Assembly (NCBI GenBank): GCA_052148155.1
Contig: JBKQIY010000098.1
Coordinates: 1 to 22,863, forward strand
Origin: JBBQER01 sp052148155
GTDB taxonomy: Bacteria > Actinomycetota > Acidimicrobiia > IMCC26256 > PALSA-610
DNA: 22,863 nt
Reading direction: 5' to 3'
The position numbers and the translations under genes were made by a program. The notes under the pieces were generated by a model that did not search any database, had not been told where the DNA came from, and was given only the letters and a program-made list of their open reading frames with translations. This document shows positions 13,861 to 21,871 of this stretch, one piece after another (positions within the stretch are counted from its first letter, which is position 1; each line of letters starts with the position of its first letter).

Positions 13861-15054
13861 ATGGGGGACTGGGGATACGCCTCTGACTTCGATGACGTGC
13901 GCGGCGAGGTCGCGATTGTCGGGATCGGCGAGACCGAATACACCAAGGCGTCGGGCCGAACCGCGCGTGAGATCGGGATCGAAGCCGCCGAACGGGCGAT
14001 CGCCGACGCTGACCTCGAACCGGACGACATCGACGGTCTCACCTGGTCGGGGGCGTTTGCCGACTTCGATGTGGATGTGTTCCGGGAACACTTCGGCACC
14101 ACGCACGAGATATGGACCTCGCAGTGGGGCGGCGGGATGGCGTGGGCCGCGACCGCGCCGTACCTCGCGGCTCGGGCGATCCGCGCCGGCAAAGCCCGTC
14201 ACGTCTTAAATGTATTCCCGGTCGCGTGGGCGACGCAGCGGAACGCGATGACCGGCGGTCCCGGCGAGGTCCATGCCGCGCAGTCGCTCAAACAGAACCT
14301 CGAAGTTCCGTTCGGCTGGTTTCCGCAGCCCGTCTACTTCGCCACGATCATGCGTCGCCACATGCTCGAGTTCGGCACCACCGAGGAGCAGTTCGGCGCC
14401 GTCGCGGTCGCGTGCCGGCGTCATGCCAACTTGCATCCGGGCGCGGTGATGCGAGACCGCCCGATGGACATCGCCGACTACCTCGCGGCCCCGATGCTGG
14501 CCGACCCGTTACGTTTGCTTGATTCGTGCCTCATCTCCGACGGAGGCGCGGCGTTCGTAACCACAAGTCTCGAACGGGCCCGCGACCTGCCGCGACCGCC
14601 GGCCGTGGTGCTCGGCGTCGCCGAAGGCTTCTCAGACTCGGGGACCCACTGGGCGCAACAGCGTGCGTTCACGAGCACGCCCCAACAGTTCTGCGCGCCC
14701 CGCGCGTTCGCGATGGCGGGCCTTTCGCCACGCGACGTCGACGTCCTCACCGTCTACGACCCCTTTACCGTCGTGAGTCTCATGCAGATCGAAGATATGG
14801 GCTTTTGCCCGAAGGGGGAGGCCGGCGCGTTCGTCGAGGGCGACACGCTGTTCCACGACGCGGGCAAACTCCCGTTCAACACCCACGGCGGTCTGCTCTC
14901 GCATGCGTATGTGCTCGGGATCGCCCATGTGGTCGAGTGCGTCAAACAGCTCCGGGGGACCGCACCGGCGCAGGTGCCCGACTGCGAGGTCGCGGTGTAC
15001 GGCGGATACACCGGCCACATGGCGAGCACGCTCGTGCTCGGCCGGGACCGTTGA
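13861..15054 (+). CDS. Thiolase-fold lipid-transfer protein, Ltp2-like aldolase candidate
   Basis: This 397-residue protein has the SCP2-thiolase/lipid-transfer protein fold (VAIVGIGETEYTKASGRTAREIGIEAAERAI). The nucleophilic cysteine of true thiolases is missing: the segment reads TSQWGGGMAWAA at 86-97. The C-terminal Cys-Gly-Gly is YGGYTGHM (380-387). Retained are VYDPFTVVSLMQIEDMGF (298-315) and NTHGGLLSHAY (340-350, H342). This is the pattern of Ltp2-type enzymes, which with a DUF35 partner perform a retro-aldol cleavage of steroid side chains instead of thiolysis. The DUF35 gene follows directly. The start is ATG 13861 by the position of the domain; GTG 13897 is an alternative. Specific substrate unknown. 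Confidence 0.82.
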   Translation: MGDWGYASDFDDVRGEVAIVGIGETEYTKASGRTAREIGIEAAERAIADADLEPDDIDGLTWSGAFADFDVDVFREHFGTTHEIWTSQWGGGMAWAATAPYLAARAIRAGKARHVLNVFPVAWATQRNAMTGGPGEVHAAQSLKQNLEVPFGWFPQPVYFATIMRRHMLEFGTTEEQFGAVAVACRRHANLHPGAVMRDRPMDIADYLAAPMLADPLRLLDSCLISDGGAAFVTTSLERARDLPRPPAVVLGVAEGFSDSGTHWAQQRAFTSTPQQFCAPRAFAMAGLSPRDVDVLTVYDPFTVVSLMQIEDMGFCPKGEAGAFVEGDTLFHDAGKLPFNTHGGLLSHAYVLGIAHVVECVKQLRGTAPAQVPDCEVAVYGGYTGHMASTLVLGRDR

Positions 15055-15059
15055 ACGCG

Positions 15060-15503
15060 ATGGCGATTGGACGCGACGACTTCCCGCTCCCCGACGTCGA
15101 CGATCCGCTGACCGCGCCTTACTTCGCAGGAGCGGCGCGCGGGGAGCTCATGATCACGCGGTGCGCGCCCTGCGGCATCTATGTGTGGTATCCGACCGAA
15201 CAATGTCCGACGTGTGCGGGACCGCTTGCGTGGACGGCCGTGTCGGGCGCAGGCAGCTTGTTCTCGTGGGCGACCGTGCGCCGCGCCTTTCTGCCCGCGT
15301 TCGCCGATCGGGTCCCGTTCGTGACCGCGCTGGTCGCCATCGTCGAGGACCCGTCCGTTCGTCTGGCGACCTATCTCGTCGACGCCGACGCCGACACGTT
15401 GGGCGCCGATGAGCCCGTACAGGTGACTTTCCGGCCGTTGTCGTTCTCGACCGTGCCCGGCAAGTCGGTGATCGTCCCCATGTTCCAAAGGCTCATTCCG
15501 TGA
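15060..15503 (+). CDS. DUF35 OB-fold protein with zinc ribbon, partner of the thiolase-like enzyme
   Basis: This 147-residue protein has an N-terminal rubredoxin-like zinc ribbon, CAPC...CPTC (about residues 36-53), followed by an OB fold (SGAGSLFSWATVRRAFLPAF, PVQVTFRPLSF). Such DUF35 (formerly COG1545) proteins bind acyl-CoA and form obligatory complexes with thiolase-fold partners, for example the DUF35 part of ChsH2 with Ltp2. Here it stands alone, without the MaoC-like dehydratase part of ChsH2. ATG 15060 lies 5 bp after the thiolase stop; TTG 15051, overlapping that stop, is possible. Its stop overlaps the next start (GTGA). Confidence 0.85.
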   Translation: MAIGRDDFPLPDVDDPLTAPYFAGAARGELMITRCAPCGIYVWYPTEQCPTCAGPLAWTAVSGAGSLFSWATVRRAFLPAFADRVPFVTALVAIVEDPSVRLATYLVDADADTLGADEPVQVTFRPLSFSTVPGKSVIVPMFQRLIP

Positions 15504-17647
15504 TCTACGACGATCTGCGGGTGGTCGACCTCACGGCGGGGATCGCCGGTGGGTACTGCGCCAAGCTGCTCACCGACCTCGGCGCCGACGTCGTGTTCGC
15601 GTCGCCGATCGAGAACCCAGTGTCGACATATCTGCGTACGTCGCAGCGTCACGCCCGCGATCTCGGACCGTGGCTCGAGGCGGCCGACGTCGTGATCGTC
15701 GGCGAGCCGGGTCACGCGCCGGGACCGGCCTGTCCGCTTGTCACCGTCTCGATCACCGCGGTCGGCCACGGCGGACCGGACGACGGGCTCGCGCTGACAG
15801 ACGAGGTGTTGCAGGCGCGCAGCGGAAGCCTCGCCGCCCATGGTCACGCGAGTCGTCCGCCGCTCACCGTCGGCGGACGTCTCGGCGAGTACGTCACCGG
15901 CGCCTACGCGGCGCTGGGCGCGGCGACCGCGTGGCGCCGCGCATCGCGCACCAACGTGGCTGAAGTCGTCGACGTGTCGATGCTCGAAGCGATCCAGATG
16001 ACGTTCGTCCCCACCCCGACGCTCATGGCCCGTTTCCCCGGAGGCCGGCTCGGCAGCTCGCGCTGGGTGATGATCCCCGGCAACGAACCGACGGGCGACG
16101 GCCGCTATGTGGGAATCACGACCGTGACCGAACAGCAATGGACGTCGCTGGCGCGGGTGATCGGCCGGGATGACATGGCCGAAAACGCAGAGTTCGCAAC
16201 GATGATCGGTCGCTTTCGACGGGCGGGTGAGGTCAACGACGCGCTCCGAGCGTTCACCGGCGCCCATACGGCCGAAGAGGTAGTCGCCGCGTGCGTCGAC
16301 GCGCGTGTCCCGGCGACGATTGTCGGAAACGGGGCGGAACTTCCCCGTTTCGATCATGTGATCGAACGTGACGTGCTGGTCCGTCAGCCGGGCGAAGCGT
16401 GGATCCGTCCACGCGCCCCGTTCCGTTTCCACGGGGTGGGCGACCGCGAGCTCGTCTCGCCGGCCGAGGCCAACGACGCCCACGCGTGGCAAGCCCACAC
16501 CCGGATCGCGCACCCTGACGCGCCCGGTGAGCGGCCGCTGTCAGGGGTGAAGGTGCTCGACTTCACCGCCTTTTGGGCCGGGCCGGCCGCGACCGCGTGG
16601 CTCGCGGCGATGGGCGCCGACGTCATCAAAGTCGAAGCCGTTCAGCGCCCCGACGGGATCCGGTTCAGTGCCGCGGTACGCCCGAGCCAGAACCCGATGT
16701 TTTACGAGATGTCGGCGCTGTTCCATGCGTCGAACCTCGGCAAACGCGGGATCACCCTCGATCTCGGCCAATCCGAAGGTCTGGAACTTGCACGTCGGCT
16801 CGTCGGCCGGTTCGACGTGGTCGTCGAGAACTTCACCCCGCGTGTGCTCGAGAACTTCGGCCTCGATTACGACGCGGTGCGGGCGGTGCGACCGGACGTC
16901 GTGATGGTGCGCATGCCCGCGTTCGGGCTCGCGGGGCCGTGGCGGGACCGACCTGGGTTCGCGCAGACGATGGAGCAGATCACCGGCATGGCATGGGTGA
17001 CCGGCTACGAAGGTGGGCCGCCAATTATCCCCGGCGGCCCCGTCGATCCGATGGTCGGCGCGCACGCCGCGCTCGCGATCGTGGCTGCGCTCGAACATCG
17101 GGCGCGCACGGGCGACGGACAGCTGGTAGAGGTGCCTCTGCTCGAGGTTGCCACTGCGGTCACGGCCGAGCAGGTGATTCGCTACGCCGTCGACGGGACC
17201 GTCTCCGACCGGCGGGGCACCGGCGGCGTGTACCGCACGCTCGGCGACGACGCGTGGGTTGCCGTCGATCTCGGCTCCGACCCGATGACGGCCGAACTGC
17301 GCGCCGAGTGGTGCGCGACCCGCCAAGCCGAATCGGCTGCCGCGGAGTTGCGCGCGGCTGGGGTTCCGGCGGCGGCGATGGTCGCGGGAGACGCGACGCT
17401 CGACGATCGCCAGCTGCGAGCGCGGGGGTTCTTCGAGGCGGTCGATCATCCGTACGTCGGCCGCCAGGAATATCCGACGTGGCCGCTGCGCATGTCGGCC
17501 GGCCCCGAACGATATTGGTCGGGTCCGGCACCGACGCTTGGTCAGCACACCGATGAGGTCTTGCGGGCCGAGCTCGGCCTGACCGACGACGAACTCGTTC
17601 GGCTGCGCGAACAGCACGTGACCGGCGAGGTCCCGTACTTCGGATAG
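15500..17647 (+). CDS. Fused double CaiB/BaiF (family III) CoA-transferase
   Basis: This 715-residue protein consists of two CoA-transferase III domains: residues 1 to about 345 and about 347-715 (the second opens PLSGVKVLDFTAFWAGP). Such enzymes move CoA between acids through an aspartyl-CoA intermediate. In the second half GGPVDPMVGAHAAL carries the expected Asp (D516). In the first half the matching place reads GGRLGEYVTGAYAAL, with Glu (E130). The first half also lacks most of the region after the Rossmann start, between SPIENP and RDLGPWLEAADVV, where the second half has KVEAVQRPDG to NLGKRGITLDL. Perhaps only the second half is catalytic. Two-domain forms are known in actinobacteria. 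GTG 15500 overlaps the DUF35 stop. Confidence 0.85.
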   Translation: MIYDDLRVVDLTAGIAGGYCAKLLTDLGADVVFASPIENPVSTYLRTSQRHARDLGPWLEAADVVIVGEPGHAPGPACPLVTVSITAVGHGGPDDGLALTDEVLQARSGSLAAHGHASRPPLTVGGRLGEYVTGAYAALGAATAWRRASRTNVAEVVDVSMLEAIQMTFVPTPTLMARFPGGRLGSSRWVMIPGNEPTGDGRYVGITTVTEQQWTSLARVIGRDDMAENAEFATMIGRFRRAGEVNDALRAFTGAHTAEEVVAACVDARVPATIVGNGAELPRFDHVIERDVLVRQPGEAWIRPRAPFRFHGVGDRELVSPAEANDAHAWQAHTRIAHPDAPGERPLSGVKVLDFTAFWAGPAATAWLAAMGADVIKVEAVQRPDGIRFSAAVRPSQNPMFYEMSALFHASNLGKRGITLDLGQSEGLELARRLVGRFDVVVENFTPRVLENFGLDYDAVRAVRPDVVMVRMPAFGLAGPWRDRPGFAQTMEQITGMAWVTGYEGGPPIIPGGPVDPMVGAHAALAIVAALEHRARTGDGQLVEVPLLEVATAVTAEQVIRYAVDGTVSDRRGTGGVYRTLGDDAWVAVDLGSDPMTAELRAEWCATRQAESAAAELRAAGVPAAAMVAGDATLDDRQLRARGFFEAVDHPYVGRQEYPTWPLRMSAGPERYWSGPAPTLGQHTDEVLRAELGLTDDELVRLREQHVTGEVPYFG

Positions 17648-17660
17648 AAGTCCGTCGGTA

Positions 17661-17665
17661 GGAGG
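17661..17665 (+). promoter_or_regulatory. Ribosome binding site for the MFS gene
   Basis: GGAGG, 5 nt before GTG 17671. It supports the GTG start over any later ATG. Confidence 0.65.
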
Positions 17666-17670
17666 ACTCG

Positions 17671-18978
17671 GTGCTGGAAGACGAGGACCCCGACCTCGAC
17701 CAGCTCGCACGCGAACAGTTCGAAGACGCGTTCGTCGACGGCGATGTTCCATTCCAGCGAGGCACCGCGCAGGCCGCGCTGCGCCATCGCAACTTCCGCA
17801 TCCTGTACTTCGGCACGTTCGCGTCCAATATCGGCACGTGGATGCAGAACGTGGTGCTCGGCGCGTATGCGGAGAAACTCACAGGCTCGCCCGTGTTCGT
17901 TGGCCTGCTCTACTTCGCGCAGCTCGGACCATTGCTGTTCCTGTCGACATTCGGCGGCGTCCTCGCCGACGTCGTCGACCGCCGCCGTCTCCTGGTCGCC
18001 TCGCAGCTCGCCCAGCTCGGTTTCTCGTTGGTGCTCGCCGGGATCGCGCTGAAGACGCACCCGTCGCTCGCGCTCGTCGCCGCCGCCGTGTTCGCGGTTG
18101 GGATCTCCAACGCGCTCGGTGCGCCGGGCCTGAACGCGATTCTGCCGACCCTCGTCCCGAGCGAAGACCTGCCGGGCGCGGTGTCGTTGGCCTCCGTGCA
18201 GATGAACCTGTCCCGGGTGATCGGCCCGCCGATCGGTGCGCTCCTGTACGTGCGGTTCGACGCGGCGTCGGTCTTCGTTGTCAACGCGGGAACCTACCTG
18301 TTCGCGGTGATCGGATTGTTGTGGGCGACGTATCCGCGTCATGCGAACGCACGGGTCCCCGAGCACGGATTCGCCCGGCTGCTGTCCGGTGTTCGCATCG
18401 CCCGCCGGGACCCGGTGATCGCACGGATCTTGGTGACGCTCAGCTCCTTCTCGTTCGTGTCGGTCGCGTTTGTCGGTCTGTTGCCGATCATCGCGTCAGA
18501 CAACCTCGGCATCGGGGCCAAGAGCTGGCAGTACGGCGTGTTCTATGCGTGTTTCGGCCTGGGGGCGACGCTGGGCGCGGTCAGTGTCGGCACCGTGCTG
18601 GCACGGGTTCCGAAGGCGAAACTGTTGCGTCCAGGCTTCGTCGGGTTCGCCGCGGTCCTCGCCGGCTTCGCCCTGCTGCGTGGGCCGACGCTCGCATATC
18701 CGGTCGTGTTCGTGCTCGGCTACACGTATTTCCTCGTGATCACCGCCCTGTCGACGTTGCTGCAGGCGCACCTCCAAGACGAACAGCGGGGGCGGGTGAT
18801 GGCCTTGTGGATCATGGGTTTCGGCGGAACGGTGCCGTTGGGGGTCCTCGTCGGCGGCTGGGTGATCCACCTGTCGTCCATCACCGCCGTCCTGCTGTTC
18901 GGCGCGGGTTGGGCGGTCGTGCTCGCCGCGTGGTCGAATGCGCAGACGTTGCGAGCCAAAGGGGCACCCGATGTCTGA
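17671..18978 (+). CDS. MFS exporter (MFS_3/EntS-like)
   Basis: This 435-residue membrane protein has about 12 hydrophobic segments. It has a soluble acidic N-terminus (1-35), then HRNFRILYFGTFASNIGTWMQNVVLGAYAEKLTGSPVFVGL, which is typical of the MFS_3 group that includes the enterobactin exporter EntS. The loop GGVLADVVDRRRLL is the MFS signature between helices 2 and 3. GTG 17671 follows a good SD, 23 bp after the CoA-transferase stop, so it is probably in the same transcript. The substrate is unknown; export or uptake of a substrate of the neighbouring acyl-CoA pathway is a guess. Its stop overlaps the next start. Confidence 0.85.
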   Translation: MLEDEDPDLDQLAREQFEDAFVDGDVPFQRGTAQAALRHRNFRILYFGTFASNIGTWMQNVVLGAYAEKLTGSPVFVGLLYFAQLGPLLFLSTFGGVLADVVDRRRLLVASQLAQLGFSLVLAGIALKTHPSLALVAAAVFAVGISNALGAPGLNAILPTLVPSEDLPGAVSLASVQMNLSRVIGPPIGALLYVRFDAASVFVVNAGTYLFAVIGLLWATYPRHANARVPEHGFARLLSGVRIARRDPVIARILVTLSSFSFVSVAFVGLLPIIASDNLGIGAKSWQYGVFYACFGLGATLGAVSVGTVLARVPKAKLLRPGFVGFAAVLAGFALLRGPTLAYPVVFVLGYTYFLVITALSTLLQAHLQDEQRGRVMALWIMGFGGTVPLGVLVGGWVIHLSSITAVLLFGAGWAVVLAAWSNAQTLRAKGAPDV

Positions 18979-19642
18979 GTCTCACGCAGTCGCATACCGT
19001 GGGCTGCGCGCACGGGTGCGGGAGGTCGTCGAGCGCGTCGATCCTACCGCACTGCAGCGCGTCGCTCCGGCGACGCCGAGGTGGCGGGCCCACGATGTGC
19101 TCGCCCACCTTGTCGGTGTCCCCGACGACGTCGTGCATGGGCGAATGGACGGCCTCGCGTCGGAGCCGTGGACACAAGCGCAGGTCGACGCCCGCGACGC
19201 GGCTTGTGCGGCCGACCTGCTCGCCGAGTGGGACGAGACCGCACCCCAGTTCGAAGTTCTCCTCGCCGGAGCACCCGACGCGATCGCCGGGCAGGCGATC
19301 TTCGACGCGGCCGCACATGAGCACGATCTCTGCAACGCGTTAGACGTGCGAGGCGCCCGCGAAAGCGACGCGGTGCGCGTCGGCTGGGAGTGGGTGCGTG
19401 ACCTACGGACCCGAGGGGGCGCGCCCGCGATCTGCTTCGTGGTCGAAACCGGTGAGCAGATCTCGGGGGTCGGCGACGTCGTCGCACGCATCGAAGCCCC
19501 TCGCTTCGAGTTCTTCCGTGCTGTGTCCGGCCGCCGCACCGCAACCGAGATCGCACATTACGGCTGGGACCGCGAGGCGAACCCGCCGTTGCTGCTGGCA
19601 GCCGAGATCTTTTCGATGCCGGCCGACTCGATCGGGGAGTAA
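18971..19642 (+). CDS. MDMPI/DinB-like metal-binding protein (maleylpyruvate isomerase family)
   Basis: This 223-residue protein resembles the TIGR03083/MDMPI N-terminal group: a four-helix DinB-type fold. It has WRAHDVLAHLVGVPDDVVHGR (38-58, H46) and FDAAAHEHDLCNAL (111-124, H116 and H118), the probable metal-binding histidines. The family includes mycothiol-dependent maleylpyruvate isomerase and many uncharacterised actinobacterial thiol-dependent proteins. The C-terminal part (about 140-215) ends in a region like the usual MDMPI C-terminal domain (FFRAVSGRRTATEIAHYGW). ATG 18971 overlaps the MFS stop by 8 bp and follows AAAGGGG. The actual reaction is unknown. Confidence 0.75.
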   Translation: MSESHAVAYRGLRARVREVVERVDPTALQRVAPATPRWRAHDVLAHLVGVPDDVVHGRMDGLASEPWTQAQVDARDAACAADLLAEWDETAPQFEVLLAGAPDAIAGQAIFDAAAHEHDLCNALDVRGARESDAVRVGWEWVRDLRTRGGAPAICFVVETGEQISGVGDVVARIEAPRFEFFRAVSGRRTATEIAHYGWDREANPPLLLAAEIFSMPADSIGE

Positions 19643-19812
19643 CGGCCCGCCACGTTGGCTGACCGCGGGTCGGTGATGGGAAACGGTGCAACCGGTCGCC
19701 CGCCCGCGAGGCGGACCACCCGCTCGCAACGTCCAACTCTGGGTGCTGACGACCCGACCGACCGCACCGTCACGACGACGCGACCCAGCGCGAAGACACT
19801 GGGCGGGCGCGA

Positions 19813-20847
<1,035 letters not shown>

Positions 20848-20899
20848 GGCCGTAGCACTAGCACGAGGTGTCGCCGACCGGTAGTTCGGATCCGGCCGG

Positions 20900-20905
20900 T
20901 ACCCT
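20900..20905 (+). promoter_or_regulatory. Possible -10 box of the phosphopantetheinyl transferase gene
   Basis: TACCCT lies 8 bp before GTG 20914 and 17 bp before GTG 20923, in the short spacer shared with the divergent deacetylase-like gene. I see no good -35. No SD precedes either GTG, so a leaderless mRNA from GTG 20914 is possible. Confidence 0.2.
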
Positions 20906-20922
20906 TGCGTGGCGTGGCGCCC

Positions 20923-21870
20923 GTGACCGTCAGCGTCTGGACCGTCGATCTCGACCAGCCCGGCGCGGTCGTCGACGCGCTCCGCGGCTTTCTGGACGAT
21001 TCCGAGGTGCTCGCCGCGGCCTCCCGCCGCGACGACACGGTCCGCAACCGTTTCGTTGTCGCGCACGGAGCGGTCCGGTCGGTCCTGGCAGCCCGGCTCG
21101 GGATCGCGCCCGACGCGGTCGTGATCTCCCGTCGTTGCCGACGGTGCGGGGACCTCTCGCACGGCCGCCCGGAAGTGGTCGGTCCGGAGGCAGTCGCGGG
21201 GCAGCGAGTCGCGTTCAGCCTGTCGCATTCGGAGGCGCTCGCCGCGGTCGCGGTCGTGACCGACGCTCGGATCGGTCTCGACATCGAGGTCGAGCGTCCA
21301 CGGGCCCGACTCGACGCGCTCGCAGCGCGGGTGCTTGATTCGGAAGCGTACGCAGACTGGCTCGACGTGGAGCCCGCCACCCAACTGCGCGCGTTCCTCG
21401 AACAGTGGACCGCCAAAGAGGCCTACCTCAAGGCGCTCGGCACCGGCATCACCGTGCCGTTGCGTGACGTTCCGGTCGAGCCCGACGGATGGACCGTGAC
21501 CGACTTCCCGTGCCCGCCGGGCGTCGTCGCGCGCGTCGCGGTCGACGGCTATGCGGTCGTGCACGTCGAGCCGTGGTCACCGCCGGCGGTCGAGACGTCC
21601 CGGCCGCGTGACGCGACCCGGCCGATCGACAAGTTCCGAGGGACCGCAGTGGGTTCGGTGGTCGCGGCCGGACTGCTCGGTCTGCGTGATGCGCTCGAAC
21701 CGGCGCACGACGAAGAGGTCGCGATCGTCCAGAACTACAGCGGCGACCCTCCGTTCACCGACCCGATCGTGTTGCGCCTCGATCCCGACCATCCTGAAGA
21801 CTCCATCGTGATGGTCCGGCCCTGGCTTCGTAACCCGCCGCCATCCGACACCACGACGAAGCCCGATTGA
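20923..21870 (+). CDS. Sfp-type 4'-phosphopantetheinyl transferase with an extra C-terminal domain
   Basis: This 315-residue protein transfers phosphopantetheine from CoA to a serine of carrier proteins (fatty-acid, polyketide or peptide synthases). The Sfp motifs are FSLSHSEALAAVAV (98-111), IGLDIEVERP (117-126, D120 and E122 bind Mg) and FLEQWTAKEAYLKALGTG (158-175, K165, E166, K170). The transferase part ends near 218. Residues 227-305 form an added domain (KFRGTAVGSVVAAGLLGLRD, VAIVQNYSG, VLRLDPDHPEDSIVMVRPWL) that I cannot assign and that is not part of Sfp. There is no in-frame ATG in the junction. The start may be GTG 20914 or 20923; the latter fits the family (MTVSVWTVDLD). It ends one base before the convergent menC stop. 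Confidence 0.82.
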   Translation: MTVSVWTVDLDQPGAVVDALRGFLDDSEVLAAASRRDDTVRNRFVVAHGAVRSVLAARLGIAPDAVVISRRCRRCGDLSHGRPEVVGPEAVAGQRVAFSLSHSEALAAVAVVTDARIGLDIEVERPRARLDALAARVLDSEAYADWLDVEPATQLRAFLEQWTAKEAYLKALGTGITVPLRDVPVEPDGWTVTDFPCPPGVVARVAVDGYAVVHVEPWSPPAVETSRPRDATRPIDKFRGTAVGSVVAAGLLGLRDALEPAHDEEVAIVQNYSGDPPFTDPIVLRLDPDHPEDSIVMVRPWLRNPPPSDTTTKPD

Positions 21871-21871
21871 G

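Noticed and set aside
19643..19812. Terminator between the convergent MDMPI-like and deacetylase-like genes
   Set aside because: Only a distant CGCCCGCCC/GGGCGGGCG pair about 90 bp apart and no T-run; I see no supported feature here.
20848..21564. Long N-terminal extension of the deacetylase-like gene (583-residue frame)
   Set aside because: It lies antisense to the phosphopantetheinyl transferase; the family start is ATG 20847 (MLTFASDAHR).
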